This document shows, piece after piece, positions 1-10,591 of a DNA stretch of 64,000 nt (the first letter of the stretch is position 1; each line of letters starts with the position of its first letter). Source of the stretch: an uncultured Caulobacteraceae bacterium (GTDB lineage Bacteria; Pseudomonadota; Alphaproteobacteria; Caulobacterales; Caulobacteraceae); the NCBI GenBank assembly GCA_937138625.1, contig CAKZPF010000003.1, forward strand, positions 310,001 to 374,000. Reading direction: 5' to 3'. The position numbers and the translations under genes are program-made. Below the pieces are notes generated by a model. That model did not search any database. It worked only from the letters and a program-made list of their open reading frames with translations, and had not been told where the DNA came from.

Positions 1-1851
1 GCGCAAATCCGCCAAACTGTCATACGGCAAAGTTTTGCCCAAACGTTCAGACAAGGCCCGGAAAATGGCCCAATCGTCTTTGGCCTCGCCTTTGGGGAAG
101 ACGCAACGGCCCATGGCCTGGACGCGCCCTTCCATATTGACGTACATGCCGGGCTTTTCCGTATAGGCAGCAGCGGGCAAAATCACATTGGCTTTGCTGG
201 CCCCCGCATCCCCATGGTGGCCCACATAAACCACAAAACTCTCGCCCAGGTCCGCATCGGCCACGGCCTCGTCGGCGCCCAAGACAAACAGGGTGCTCAG
301 CTTGCCCGCTTTGGCGGCTGCCAGCATTTTGGCGGTGTCCATGCCACCCTTACCGGGCACAAACCCCAGATCCAAGGCCCCAACACGCCCGGCCGCCGTG
401 TGCATCAGATTCCAGCCGGACCAACCCTCGCGTACAACTTTATATTTTTGCGCAATCTCACTGATTGCATTCAAAATTGCCGCCGCATCAGGACGCGATA
501 GCGCCCCTGTGCCGATGATCAGCGCCGGGCGTTTTGCCGCCTTCAGAACCTTGGCGAACGCCCCCTTGCCTTTAGCCAAATCTTCAAGCGCACCGGCCTC
601 ATCGCCCAGATGATCATAGCCATAGGTCAGATCCATCACCGGCCCCACCAGGCCGATCTCGGCACTGCCCTTCAGCCACATTTTGCGCAGGCGGGCGTTC
701 AGCACGGGCGCCTCCAGCCGTGGGTTGCTGCCGATGATCAGCACGGCGTCGGCTTGCTCCAGGCCTTCAAAACCGCAAGTGAACAAATAACTTTCCCGTG
801 GTGCCCCCGGCGCGCCATAGACAGCCCCCGCCTCGCGGCAGTCGGTGTTTTGCACGCCCAGGCTGCGGAACAGATCGAGGGCGGCCTTCAGGCCTTCGAC
901 CTCGTTCAGATCGCCAGCAATCGCACCAATGGTTTTGGCATCCGCACCGCTCAGCTGGCTTTCGATGGCCGCAAAGGCCTCGTCCCAGGTGGCCGGCTTC
1001 AGCTTGCCCTTTTGCCGCACATAAGGCGTGTCCAGGCGCTGCGTGCGCAGCCCATCAATGGCATAGCGGGATTTGTCCGACAGCCATTCTTCGTTGATCT
1101 CATCGTTTTGGCGCGGCAACACGCGCATCACATCCGGCCCGCGCGTGTCAATGCGGATCCAACTGCCCATCGCGTCCATGACGTCGATGCCTTCGTGTTT
1201 TTTCAGCTCCCACGGGCGGGCCTGGAAAGCATAGGGCTTGGAGGTCAAAGCCCCCACGGGACACAAATCAATGACATTGCCCGACAATTCCGACGTCACC
1301 GCGCTTTCGAGATAGGTGGTGATCTCCAGATCCTCGCCGCGGCCCGTGGCCCCGATTTGTGGGCTGCCCGCCACCTCGGTAATGAAGCGCACACAACGGG
1401 TGCACTGAATACAGCGCGTCATCTCGGTTTTGATGATGGGGCCCATCTCTTTGTCTTCGACGGCGCGTTTGTTTTCCGCAAAACGGCTGCCATCCCGGCC
1501 ATAGGCCATGGCCTGGTCCTGCAAATCACACTCGCCGCCCTGGTCGCAAATCGGGCAATCCAGCGGGTGATTGATCAGCAAAAATTCCATCACCCCTTCG
1601 CGGGCCTTTTTGACCTTGGGCGAATTGGTTGTGATTTCTTGGCCATCCATGGCCGGTAACGCACAACTGGCCTGGGGTTTGGGCGGACCGGGTTTGACCT
1701 CGACCAAACACATGCGGCAGTTGCCAGCAATCGAGAGCCGTTCATGATAGCAAAACCGGGGAATTTCCTCGCCTGCCAGTTCCGCCACCTGCAGAACCGT
1801 CATGCCGTTTTCAAACTCGACCTCTTGGCCATTGACCTTGGCTGTAGGCAT
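1..1851 (-). CDS. nuoG: NADH-quinone oxidoreductase subunit G (3' end outside window)
   Basis: This is the large iron-sulfur subunit of the peripheral arm of complex I, passing electrons from the NuoEF module towards ubiquinone. About 617 codons are visible; the C-terminus lies beyond base 1. The N-terminus shows the 2Fe-2S ferredoxin fold (FCYHERLSIAGNCRMCLVEV), then the CPICDQGGECDLQD segment and the CIQCTRCVRF cluster ligands, followed by the molybdopterin-type domain. The ATG opens MPTAKVNGQEVEFENGMTVL, a normal start for the family. It is the last nuo gene visible, 70 bp after nuoF, and that gap holds a palindromic element. Identification is secure from the motifs. Confidence 0.96.
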   Translation of the reverse strand, partial: MPTAKVNGQEVEFENGMTVLQVAELAGEEIPRFCYHERLSIAGNCRMCLVEVKPGPPKPQASCALPAMDGQEITTNSPKVKKAREGVMEFLLINHPLDCPICDQGGECDLQDQAMAYGRDGSRFAENKRAVEDKEMGPIIKTEMTRCIQCTRCVRFITEVAGSPQIGATGRGEDLEITTYLESAVTSELSGNVIDLCPVGALTSKPYAFQARPWELKKHEGIDVMDAMGSWIRIDTRGPDVMRVLPRQNDEINEEWLSDKSRYAIDGLRTQRLDTPYVRQKGKLKPATWDEAFAAIESQLSGADAKTIGAIAGDLNEVEGLKAALDLFRSLGVQNTDCREAGAVYGAPGAPRESYLFTCGFEGLEQADAVLIIGSNPRLEAPVLNARLRKMWLKGSAEIGLVGPVMDLTYGYDHLGDEAGALEDLAKGKGAFAKVLKAAKRPALIIGTGALSRPDAAAILNAISEIAQKYKVVREGWSGWNLMHTAAGRVGALDLGFVPGKGGMDTAKMLAAAKAGKLSTLFVLGADEAVADADLGESFVVYVGHHGDAGASKANVILPAAAYTEKPGMYVNMEGRVQAMGRCVFPKGEAKDDWAIFRALSERLGKTLPYDSLADLR

Positions 1852-1872
1852 TACAAACGCTCCGTCATACTC

Positions 1873-1891
1873 CCTCTCCCTGTGGGAGAGG
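1873..1891. repeat. Palindromic element between nuoF and nuoG
   Basis: An 8-bp inverted repeat, CCTCTCCC and GGGAGAGG around TGT, sits in the only sizeable gap of the nuo operon. A closely related palindrome (CCCTCTCCC, 5-nt loop, GGGAGAGGG) occurs at 26184-26206 behind the rRNA/tRNA methyltransferase gene. Two similar copies in unrelated intergenic sites suggest a dispersed REP-like element. In the nuo transcript it could act as a stabilising or attenuating hairpin. Confidence 0.5.
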
Positions 1892-1921
1892 AGAAAAAAC
1901 TCATCTGGTTGTGCACCCCCA

Positions 1922-3227
<1,306 letters not shown>

Positions 3228-3238
<11 letters not shown>

Positions 3239-3431
3239 GCTTTCCCTCCCGCGCGTCCTGTTGGTTCAGACGCCGCAAATACACAAAACTGGCGATAATA
3301 GCCCCGAACACACCGCCCAACACCGGCCAATAGCCCGTGTGCAAAAACAAACCGACAAAGCCCGCAATGGCCAAACCCTCGACCAAGGCCAGCTTGCGCA
3401 ACAGTGGAAAATGACGCAGATCCGGGATCAT
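3228..3431 (-). CDS. Small membrane protein encoded between nuoE and nuoF
   Basis: A 67-residue protein not belonging to the 14 classical complex I subunits. Its middle ([37 protein letters not shown]) reads as two short transmembrane helices, and its tail is basic (RREGKRAR-like). It overlaps nuoE by 4 bp (ATGA) at its start and nuoF by 11 bp at its end, so it is translated as an integral part of the operon. I infer an accessory or assembly role in complex I from position only; I do not recognise a named family. It is unlikely to be a chance ORF because the overlaps at both ends preserve operon-style coupling. Confidence 0.75.
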
Positions 3432-4111
3432 GCCTTTTCCTTTTTGCTTTTGCCGGTGGTGGGGGCATTGGGCAGGGTCTTGGCGGGTTTGCCGAGGTGC
3501 CCATCATAAAGCGCCGGATCGAGCAAGGTCTTCTCGCCCCCCTCTGGCGCCGAGTTGAAACGCTTCACATAGGGCCCGGGTTTTGGCTTTTTGCCGGCCT
3601 TGAGGTCCGCGATCAGCTTCTCGAGGCTCTCGACCGTCAGGTCCTCATAATAGTAGTCATTGATCTGCACCATGGGCGCGTTGGCACACGCCCCCAGGCA
3701 TTCGACCTCTTGCCAGGTGAAAAGCCCATCTTTGCTGACGGTATCTTTGGGGCCCATATGTTTTTTGCACGCCGCCTTCAGATCATTGGCGCCGCGCAAC
3801 ATGCAGGGCGTGGTGCCGCAAACCTGAAACACGTTTTTGCCCACGGGATGCAGATGGAACATGGTGTAGAAGGTTGCGACCTCCAGCACCCGGATCACCG
3901 GCATTTCCAGCATCTCGGCAATCAGCTGGATCGCGGGCTCCGAGACCCAGCCCTCTTGCTTTTGCACCACCCACAACAGCGGGATCACGGCCGAGCGCTT
4001 GCGTGCTTCAGGGTATTTGCCCATCCAAAACTTCACGACCTCCAAGCTTTTGGGGGTGAATTTGAAGCTTTGGGGCTGTTGGTCCGCGGGGGCCAGTCGA
4101 CGTACACTCAT
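3428..4111 (-). CDS. nuoE: NADH-quinone oxidoreductase subunit E
   Basis: The 24-kDa-type 2Fe-2S subunit that pairs with NuoF in the NADH dehydrogenase module. The four cluster ligands are visible as C98 and C103 ([12 protein letters not shown]) and C138 and C142 ([10 protein letters not shown]). At 227 residues it is longer than a minimal NuoE (about 160-180) because of a Lys/Pro/Ala-rich C-terminal tail after residue 175, as in many alphaproteobacteria. Its ATG overlaps the nuoD stop (ATGA), so the two are translationally coupled. Confidence 0.96.
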   Translation of the reverse strand: MSVRRLAPADQQPQSFKFTPKSLEVVKFWMGKYPEARKRSAVIPLLWVVQKQEGWVSEPAIQLIAEMLEMPVIRVLEVATFYTMFHLHPVGKNVFQVCGTTPCMLRGANDLKAACKKHMGPKDTVSKDGLFTWQEVECLGACANAPMVQINDYYYEDLTVESLEKLIADLKAGKKPKPGPYVKRFNSAPEGGEKTLLDPALYDGHLGKPAKTLPNAPTTGKSKKEKA

Positions 4112-5331
4112 CGGTCAATCTCCCCGAACACAATATCCAACGAGCCCAAAATGGCCGAAACATCTGCCAACATGTGCCCACGATTGAGCGCGTCCATGGC
4201 CGCCAAATGGGCAAACCCCGGGGCGCGGATCTTGGCGCGATAGGGTTTGTTGGAGCCATCCGCCACCAAATAGACACCAAACTCGCCCTTTGGGGCCTCG
4301 ACGCAGGCATAAACCTCGCCCGCCGGCACGTGAGCGCCCTCGGTGTAGAGCTTGAAGTGATGAATCAAAGCCTCCATCGAGGTTTTCATCTCGCCGCGCT
4401 TGGGCGGGGCCAGTTTGCCGTCCTCGACCATCACGGGGCCTTCGGGCATTTTGGCAATGGCTTGCTTCATGATGCGCACGGATTGGCGCATCTCTTCCAT
4501 GCGGCACAAATAGCGATCATAGCAATCGCCGTTTTTGCCCAGTGGGATATCGAACTCGTAATCCTCGTAACCTTCATAGGGTTGCGATTTGCGCAAATCC
4601 CAGGGGATGCCGCTGCCGCGCACCATCACGCCGGAAAACCCCCACTGATAGGCAAACTCTTTGCTGACCACACCGATATCAACATTGCGCTGTTTGAAAA
4701 TGCGGTTTTCCGTCAACAGGCCTTCGATATCATCCAGCACACGAGGGAACTCGTCACACCATTTGTCGATATCGGCAATCAGCTTGGGCGGCAGGTCTTG
4801 GTGCACGCCCCCAGGGCGGAAATAGGCGGCGTGCATGCGCGACCCACTGGCGCGCTCATAGAACACCATCAGCTTTTCCCGCTCCTCAAAGCCCCACAAC
4901 GGCGGCGTCAAAGCGCCCACATCCATGGCCTGAGTGGTCACGTTCAGCAAATGCGAGAGGATACGCCCAATTTCCGAGTACAAAACGCGAATATGTTGCG
5001 CCCGTGCCGGCACCTCGACGCCCAACAGGCGCTCAACGGCCATGCACCAGGCGTGCTCTTGGTTCATAGGTGCGACGTAATCCAGGCGATCGAAATACGG
5101 CATCGCCTGCAAATAGGTCTTGTGCTCGATCAGCTTTTCTGTGCCCCGGTGCAGCAGACCCACATGAGGGTCCACCCGCTCGACAACCTCGCCATCCAGC
5201 TCCAGCACCAACCGCAACACGCCGTGGGCCGCCGGGTGCTGCGGACCAAAGTTGATGGTGGTGGTATTGCCTTCGGCCACATCATCCGAAACGGCTTCGG
5301 GGTTCAGGGTCAAGTCACGATGCTCGGTCAT
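4108..5331 (-). CDS. nuoD: NADH-quinone oxidoreductase subunit D
   Basis: The 49-kDa-type subunit of the complex I Q-module; with NuoB it forms the quinone-binding pocket. The 407-residue length is normal. It carries the family hallmarks [22 protein letters not shown] near residue 30, [14 protein letters not shown] near 60 and the C-terminal DIVFGEIDR. It overlaps nuoC by 4 bp at its start and nuoE by 4 bp at its end. The proteins are encoded separately, not as a NuoCD fusion. Confidence 0.97.
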   Translation of the reverse strand: MTEHRDLTLNPEAVSDDVAEGNTTTINFGPQHPAAHGVLRLVLELDGEVVERVDPHVGLLHRGTEKLIEHKTYLQAMPYFDRLDYVAPMNQEHAWCMAVERLLGVEVPARAQHIRVLYSEIGRILSHLLNVTTQAMDVGALTPPLWGFEEREKLMVFYERASGSRMHAAYFRPGGVHQDLPPKLIADIDKWCDEFPRVLDDIEGLLTENRIFKQRNVDIGVVSKEFAYQWGFSGVMVRGSGIPWDLRKSQPYEGYEDYEFDIPLGKNGDCYDRYLCRMEEMRQSVRIMKQAIAKMPEGPVMVEDGKLAPPKRGEMKTSMEALIHHFKLYTEGAHVPAGEVYACVEAPKGEFGVYLVADGSNKPYRAKIRAPGFAHLAAMDALNRGHMLADVSAILGSLDIVFGEIDR

Positions 5332-5930
5332 TGGTCCGCCCCCGCTTTCTCATCACCTGGCAGGGTGTACTCGGCACCCTCCCAGGGACTAAGGGTATCA
5401 AAATGGCGATATTCCTGGGTCAGCTTAACGGGCTCATAGACGACGCGCTTTTTGGTTTCGTCATAGCGCACCTCGACATACCCCGTCAGCGGAAAGTCCT
5501 TGCGGAAAGGGTGCCCCTCAAAGCCATAATCCGTCAGCAACCGCCGCAGGTCTGGATGGCCAGAGAAATTAATGCCATACATATCAAAGGCTTCACGCTC
5601 AAACCAATTGGCCACGGGAAACACATCACAGACACTGGCGATGGACTCGCCCTCGCCCACCATGGCCTTGACCCGCAGGCGCGTGTTTTTGAACGGCGAG
5701 AGCAGATGATAGACCACGTCAAACCGGCGCGAGCGCCCTGGCCAGTCCACGCCACACAAATCGATCAACTGCACCAGGCGCAGATCCTTGTGATCGCGCA
5801 AAGCCGTCAGAGCATCCACCACCTTTTCGGCGCGCACAACCACGGTGACCTCGCCATGGGCAACTTCATGCATCACATACGATGACTTCAGGACCGATTT
5901 GATTTTGCTTGCAAACTTTTCCATACCCAT
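5328..5930 (-). CDS. nuoC: NADH-quinone oxidoreductase subunit C
   Basis: The 30-kDa-type subunit of the complex I Q-module. It shows [10 protein letters not shown] near residue 57 and the signature [40 protein letters not shown] from about residue 110, followed by YVEVRYDE. I choose the ATG that overlaps the nuoB stop by one base (TGATG); a GTG one codon upstream is possible and would add one residue. The 200-residue length is typical of alphaproteobacterial NuoC. Confidence 0.96.
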   Translation of the reverse strand: MGMEKFASKIKSVLKSSYVMHEVAHGEVTVVVRAEKVVDALTALRDHKDLRLVQLIDLCGVDWPGRSRRFDVVYHLLSPFKNTRLRVKAMVGEGESIASVCDVFPVANWFEREAFDMYGINFSGHPDLRRLLTDYGFEGHPFRKDFPLTGYVEVRYDETKKRVVYEPVKLTQEYRHFDTLSPWEGAEYTLPGDEKAGADQ

Positions 5931-6484
5931 CACCGCTCAATCGTGCCTGTGCGGCGGATTTTTTTCTGCAATTGCAACACACCATAGACCAAGGCCTCGG
6001 CCGTTGGCGGACAGCCGGGCACATAGACATCCACCGGCACGATGCGGTCACACCCCCGCACCACCGCATAAGAATAGTGGTAATACCCACCCCCATTGGC
6101 GCAACTGCCCATGGAGATCACATAGCGCGGATCCGGCATCTGGTCATACACCTTACGCAAAGCTGGGGCCATTTTGTTGGTCAGGGTTCCGGCCACAATC
6201 ATCACATCGGACTGACGCGGGCTGGCGCGCGGCGCAAAGCCAAAGCGCTCCAGGTCATACCGCGGCATCGAGGCCTGCATCATTTCAACCGCACAGCACG
6301 CCAAACCAAAGGTCATCCACATCAACGAGCCCGTACGCGCCCAGGTCACCAGACTTTCGGACGAGGTCACCAAAAAACCCTTGTCCGCCATTTCCTCTTG
6401 GGCGCGACGGAAAAAGGCATCGTGCAGTTTGGGATCATAGCCCTCGACCGAGGACCGCCCCGCTTGGCCGTATTCTACTCCCAC
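5930..6484 (-). CDS. nuoB: NADH-quinone oxidoreductase subunit B
   Basis: The subunit that carries the N2 4Fe-4S cluster, the immediate electron donor to quinone. The ligands are visible in [17 protein letters not shown] and [12 protein letters not shown]. An ATG exists 7 codons further upstream (6505), but I prefer the GTG at 6484: it has a strong ribosome-binding site (AAGGGAG, 7 nt upstream) and overlaps the nuoA stop by only 10 bp instead of 31. This gives 184 residues beginning VGVEYGQAG. The gene continues the coupled A-B-C-D chain. Confidence 0.95.
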   Translation of the reverse strand: MGVEYGQAGRSSVEGYDPKLHDAFFRRAQEEMADKGFLVTSSESLVTWARTGSLMWMTFGLACCAVEMMQASMPRYDLERFGFAPRASPRQSDVMIVAGTLTNKMAPALRKVYDQMPDPRYVISMGSCANGGGYYHYSYAVVRGCDRIVPVDVYVPGCPPTAEALVYGVLQLQKKIRRTGTIER

Positions 6485-6852
6485 TCCAAGGCTCCCTTTT
6501 TCCACTCATAGACAAAGCCCACCGTCAGCACACCCAGGAAAACCATCATCGACCAAAAGGCAAATATGGACACATCCTTGGGCATATCCATCAGACTGGT
6601 GGCCCAGGGGAACAGAAAGGCAACTTCAAGGTCAAAGATGATGAACAGAATGGCCACCAGGTAAAAGCGCACATCAAACTTCATGCGCGCATCATCAAAG
6701 GCATTGAAACCACATTCATAGGCCGAGACTTTTTCCGCATCCGGATTGCTGGGTGCGACGATGGCCGCGGCCAGGATAAAGCCCAGGCCCAGAATGGTCG
6801 CGAGGGCCATAAACACCACGATCGGCAAATACTCGAGCAACAGCGCCGCCAT
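6475..6852 (-). CDS. nuoA: NADH-quinone oxidoreductase subunit A
   Basis: A small three-helix membrane subunit of complex I and the first gene of the operon. The family signature [40 protein letters not shown] is intact, including the Cys of the ECGF loop. Length 125 residues is normal. A ribosome-binding site (AGGGGAA) precedes the ATG. The promoter of the nuo operon should lie in the roughly 180 bp between this start and the tRNA-Pro terminator; I see no consensus element I would defend. Confidence 0.96.
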   Translation of the reverse strand: MAALLLEYLPIVVFMALATILGLGFILAAAIVAPSNPDAEKVSAYECGFNAFDDARMKFDVRFYLVAILFIIFDLEVAFLFPWATSLMDMPKDVSIFAFWSMMVFLGVLTVGFVYEWKKGALEWE

Positions 6853-7036
6853 ACGATTCCCCTATAATGCTTATTGGCGCTATAGCCGAGCCCGCGCCAG
6901 ACCACAACCGCGCGGGCGTACTTTTGGCGATTTTTTTGTTGATGGGCTTACTGTTGCGAGCGGTTCTCAATTGCGCCATTGTCGCCCAAAATCACAGATG
7001 CGTGCGGGACGAAACGCATCCCCCTGCTGTCGACAT

Positions 7037-7059
7037 GAAAAAAGCCCCCGAATGGGGGC
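7037..7059 (-). terminator. Rho-independent terminator of tRNA-Pro
   Basis: Reading on the minus strand, a GCCCCC / GGGGGC stem with a 4-nt loop is followed by six T residues. It begins nine bases after the encoded CCA of tRNA-Pro and is a textbook intrinsic terminator. Confidence 0.9.
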
Positions 7060-7067
7060 CTTTTTAA

Positions 7068-7144
7068 TGGTCGGGGCGGCTGGATTTGAACCAACGACCC
7101 CCTGTACCCAAAACAGGTGCGCTACCAGACTGCGCCACGCCCCG
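7068..7144 (-). tRNA. tRNA-Pro(TGG)
   Basis: A 77-nt tRNA with encoded CCA. The acceptor stem CGGGGCG pairs with CGCCCCG, the D-arm reads GCGCAGTCTGGTAGCGC and the anticodon loop TTTGGGT presents TGG (proline). The T-arm contains GGTTCAAATCC. It is followed directly by an intrinsic terminator. Confidence 0.97.
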
Positions 7145-7282
7145 ACCGGGTGGACAAACATCCACATCGGGCCTTCTAACGGTTATGACCGCGTTTGAAA
7201 AGGGCCAAAGCGCGCAAGACCGAAAATTTAGAGGGTCAGACCTACCCATTGACCTGCCTATTGACCGGCCCAGACATGTAGC

Positions 7283-7789
7283 CTATTTGCCCTTGCCCAG
7301 CCGACGGCCGCGAATGATCTTGTCACCCGGCGCCAAACCCAAGGCCTCGACGCGGCCCGCTGCGAGCTCCAGGACATATTGCACCGGCACATCGGTATCG
7401 ATCATATCTGTAGAAAGCGGTGTGGCCTTTTCAAAAATGTCCACCACCATGCCCTGCTTGTCGATGAAAAGCATATCCAGCGGCACATAGGTGTTCTTCA
7501 TCCACATCGCCACATATTGCTCGCGGTAAAAAACGAACAACATGCCCTTGTCGTGATCCAGCTTGCGGCGATGCATCAGACCCAGCTGGCGCTTGGGCTC
7601 GGTGTCGGCGACTTCGACCGTAAAGCCAAAGCGACCGCCATTGGCGCGCTCGATCACCAGGCGTTCTTTGTGAAAGGTCACCTTGGACGGGGCTTGAGGA
7701 TCGCGATCATACGCATCCGTGCGCCCATGATGGGGCAGCACCAACACAGCCAAAACGGCCAACACAACCAAACGTTTGAACATCACCAT
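7283..7789 (-). CDS. DUF192 family exported protein
   Basis: A DUF192 (PF02643) protein of about 168 residues. A signal peptide (MVMFKRLVVLAVLAVLVLP) is followed by the domain with the typical elements FTVEVADTEPKRQLGLMHRR, GMLFVF, MWMKNTYVPLDMLFID and VLELAAGRVEALGLAPGD. The family is widespread and of unknown function; periplasmic location follows from the signal sequence. I start at the second Met of the reading frame because the preceding six codons would spoil the signal peptide; no clear ribosome-binding site decides this. Confidence 0.88.
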   Translation of the reverse strand: MVMFKRLVVLAVLAVLVLPHHGRTDAYDRDPQAPSKVTFHKERLVIERANGGRFGFTVEVADTEPKRQLGLMHRRKLDHDKGMLFVFYREQYVAMWMKNTYVPLDMLFIDKQGMVVDIFEKATPLSTDMIDTDVPVQYVLELAAGRVEALGLAPGDKIIRGRRLGKGK

Positions 7790-7817
7790 GGGGCCACCAT
7801 GGCACACCAGACCTTAA

Positions 7818-8348
7818 TCAAGGCTGTATGGCCGCCACCATAGGCCCGCGCGGCCCCGTGCCCATTTGGACCTGTACGGTTTGACCTGGCTCCAGGCTTT
7901 CCAGGCCCGCTTGGTGCAAAACCTCGACATGCACAAACAAATCATCGTCTTGGCCGTCACATTGCACAAAACCGAAGCCCTTGGCGCGATTGAACCATTT
8001 CACCTGCGCTGACCGCCAGGTGGCATCCGTATCCATCACCGACACACCCTCCGCGCCGCCGCGCCGTATGTCATCTTGTGCCTGGGTTTGCGGGGCCGGT
8101 TTCAGTTCATCGACTTGGGTGACCTGCCAACCCCTTGGCCGGCGCACGGCCCGAAACTTCAAAAAGGCCCCTTCCGCCGGCACACAATGGCCACCATCCC
8201 GCAAAATCGTGATGTGCAGCAAGACGTCTTTGTGATTCGTCAGATCCGGCTGATCAGGCACGACAAAGCCATACCCCTTGGCCGGATCGAACCATTTCAA
8301 TTGCCCCGTCAGCGCAACTGGCGCTTGTCCTGTGGCTTCCTCAGCCAT
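7818..8348 (-). CDS. Cold-shock protein with two CSD domains
   Basis: A 176-residue protein with two cold-shock domains separated by a charged linker. The first runs from GQLKWFDPAKGYGFVVPD (about residue 15), the second from AQVKWFNRAKGFGFVQCDGQDDDLFVHVEVL (about residue 112); both retain the aromatic RNP1-type residues. CSD proteins bind single-stranded RNA/DNA and act as chaperones or antiterminators. Two-domain versions are common in alphaproteobacteria. The start is the ATG at MAEEATG, just behind a GAGGGGG ribosome-binding site; a longer frame upstream would add an implausible hydrophobic stretch. Confidence 0.9.
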   Translation of the reverse strand: MAEEATGQAPVALTGQLKWFDPAKGYGFVVPDQPDLTNHKDVLLHITILRDGGHCVPAEGAFLKFRAVRRPRGWQVTQVDELKPAPQTQAQDDIRRGGAEGVSVMDTDATWRSAQVKWFNRAKGFGFVQCDGQDDDLFVHVEVLHQAGLESLEPGQTVQVQMGTGPRGPMVAAIQP

Positions 8349-8560
8349 AGCCCCCTCATAACCCCAAAATATGACGGTTATAGGATAACATAGGAACACA
8401 CCCCGGAACAGCAAAATCGTCATAATTCCCCTACGAAGCGGCAATCTTTATAAAAAAATTGTGTTTTTTTGAGGATATTGACAAAAATACACCAAAATCA
8501 AGCGCAAACTCCACAAACTATGGTTGTGAAGACAGGCTTTGCTGGTGTCGGGGGAAATAC

Positions 8561-8635
8561 TGGTAGTCCCTAGGGGAATCGAACCCCTCTTTCCAGGTTG
8601 AAAACCTGGCGTCCTAACCGATAGACGAAGGGACC
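8561..8635 (-). tRNA. tRNA-Glu(TTC)
   Basis: A 75-nt tRNA with encoded CCA. The acceptor begins GGTCCCTTCGTCTA, the anticodon arm CCAGGTTTTCAACCTGG presents TTC (glutamate), and the T-arm is GGGGTTCGATTCCCC. No strong intrinsic terminator is seen immediately downstream on the minus strand. Confidence 0.97.
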
Positions 8636-8764
8636 AGCCAGTGCCGAGCGGATATACATGACGCCTGCCGGGGCATCAAGCCCTTTTTGGCAAAAAACAC
8701 TGGTCAGGCAAACTTTTTGCCCGACCCACTGCATTATTTCTGAAAGGGTCTGTTTTTCGGTCCC

Positions 8765-10591
8765 TCAAGAGGCATTGCCCGCGGCCCGCGGGTCAGCCAC
8801 ATCCAGCAGACGCAATTCGGCACTGACGCGACCATTCCATTCATTGCGCGACAAGGCCCCCGCCAGGTGCACCACCGCGCCCGTTTGCAAATGCTCGGCC
8901 ATGGGGCCATTGGCCGCTTGAAAAGCAATCGCCGCCACACGCCGCCCGTCCTCGTCGGCGGCCGCGATTTTGATGTGCCCGCCGCTCAGATGGCGCACAT
9001 CAACAAGTCGCGCATGGGGCACCACGAACACGGGCTCGGGGTTGCCGGGGCCAAAGGGCTCGAGGCCCAATAGCTCGTCCGCCAGTTGCGGCGTAAACGA
9101 GGCCGGGGCCGCCAGCCCGTCGACCTCTAAGGTCGGGTTGGCCAGGGCTACCGCGGCCTCGGCGGCCAAATAGGGCTCGAGGAACGCGCGCAGATCTGGG
9201 ATCATTTCACGCCTAATCTTCAAGCCCGCCGCCATGGCGTGCCCGCCACCGCTGATCAGCAAGCCCGCCGCTTTGGCGGCGGTGATGGCGCCGCCCAAGT
9301 TTACACCCTTGACGGACCGGCCCGAGCCATGGCCCACACCGCTGTCGTCAATGCCGATGCAAATGGCCGGGCGGTGATAGCGATCTTTCAAACGCCCCGC
9401 AACAATACCCACCACGCCGGGGTGCCAACCTTCGCCGGCGGCCACCACCACAGGGGCATCATCGGACAGGTTACTTTGCCGGTCGATCAGGTCAATGGCG
9501 GCGTCAAGCGCGCGGCGCTCTATGGCGCGGCGTTCAATGTTCAAGGCATCAAGCTGTGCGGCCAAATCCGCAACCTCGGTCATATCATCACTAGACAGCA
9601 ATCGTGTGGCGAGGTCCGAGCGCCCGATACGCCCACCGGCATTGATCCGCGGCCCCAGGGCAAAGCCAATGTCCATGGATCGGGGGGCGGATTTCAGTTT
9701 GGCAGCCTCGGCCAGCGCCCGCAGACCCACATTCTGCCAACGGCCCATAATGCGCAGCCCTTGCTTGACCAAAGCCCGGTTCACCCCCAACAGGGGCGCC
9801 ACATCACAGACAGTACCCATGGCTGGCAAATCCAGCCATTGCATCAGATCCGGCGCCGGCAATCCCCGCGCCCGCGCCCGCTGGTTCAGGGCCGCGAGCA
9901 AAACATAGACCACACCCGCCGCCGTTAACTGCCCCTGCCCTGACGGACAATCGGGCCGGTTCGGGTTGACCACGGCCGCGGCCCCGGTGGGGGGCTCGCC
10001 TTGCATCATATGGTGATCCAGCACCACAACCGTCAGGCCCATGGCTTTGGCGGCGTCCATGGCTTCATAGGCGGCGGCCCCGCAATCGACGGTGATGATC
10101 ACCTCGCTGCCGCTGTCTTTGATATGCTTGAAAGCCTCAGGTGAGGGGCCATAGCCCTCGGCCATGCGGTCGGGCACATATATGCTCAGGTCCTGGCCCA
10201 AGGCGCGAAAATACCGCACCAACAGCGCGCCCGATGACGCCCCATCGACATCATAATCGGCGAACACCGTTGCCGGGCGTTTGCGCACAATGGTGTCCAT
10301 CAACACGTCCGCAGCCTTGTCCATATCGACAAAGCTGCTGGGGTCGGGGAACAAGCCACGCAAGGTGGGGTTCAGGAAATCCCCTGCCCCGTCAACACCA
10401 ATGCCGCGCGCGGCCAAGGTGCGCGCCAACAGATCACTGATGCGGTGGGTGCGCACATGCTGCTGCACCACATCGTCGTCGATGGGGCGCAGCTGCCACT
10501 GCTGGCCTCGTGCCGACTGGGTGACGCCCAGGATGGGCGCTGGCGTCGCAAAATCGCGATCGGGCTCGGATTGTTCGGCCTGCGCGGTCAC
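8765..10591 (-). CDS. recJ: Single-stranded-DNA-specific exonuclease RecJ
   Basis: A 5'-3' ssDNA exonuclease of recombination and mismatch repair. The DHH phosphoesterase motifs are visible: VFADYDVDGASSGALLVRYF (motif I), IITVDCGAAAYEA, VVVLDHHMM (DHH), and the DHHA1 part SGGGHAMAAGLKI. An in-frame ATG lies far upstream inside glpX, but that extension is an out-of-frame translation of glpX. The likely start is the GTG that overlaps the glpX stop as GTGA, giving 608 residues beginning VTAQAEQSEPD. Translation is therefore coupled to glpX. Confidence 0.94.
   Translation of the reverse strand: MTAQAEQSEPDRDFATPAPILGVTQSARGQQWQLRPIDDDVVQQHVRTHRISDLLARTLAARGIGVDGAGDFLNPTLRGLFPDPSSFVDMDKAADVLMDTIVRKRPATVFADYDVDGASSGALLVRYFRALGQDLSIYVPDRMAEGYGPSPEAFKHIKDSGSEVIITVDCGAAAYEAMDAAKAMGLTVVVLDHHMMQGEPPTGAAAVVNPNRPDCPSGQGQLTAAGVVYVLLAALNQRARARGLPAPDLMQWLDLPAMGTVCDVAPLLGVNRALVKQGLRIMGRWQNVGLRALAEAAKLKSAPRSMDIGFALGPRINAGGRIGRSDLATRLLSSDDMTEVADLAAQLDALNIERRAIERRALDAAIDLIDRQSNLSDDAPVVVAAGEGWHPGVVGIVAGRLKDRYHRPAICIGIDDSGVGHGSGRSVKGVNLGGAITAAKAAGLLISGGGHAMAAGLKIRREMIPDLRAFLEPYLAAEAAVALANPTLEVDGLAAPASFTPQLADELLGLEPFGPGNPEPVFVVPHARLVDVRHLSGGHIKIAAADEDGRRVAAIAFQAANGPMAEHLQTGAVVHLAGALSRNEWNGRVSAELRLLDVADPRAAGNAS

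Noticed and set aside
610-1659. 349-codon plus-strand frame opposite nuoG
   Set aside because: nuoG on the minus strand has intact iron-sulfur motifs in this stretch.
4174-5439. 421-codon plus-strand reading frame opposite nuoD/nuoC
   Set aside because: Antisense shadow of two unmistakable genes; no start signal or motif.
5870-6867. Plus-strand frames opposite nuoA/nuoB
   Set aside because: Pro/Arg/His-rich antisense frames opposite conserved subunits.
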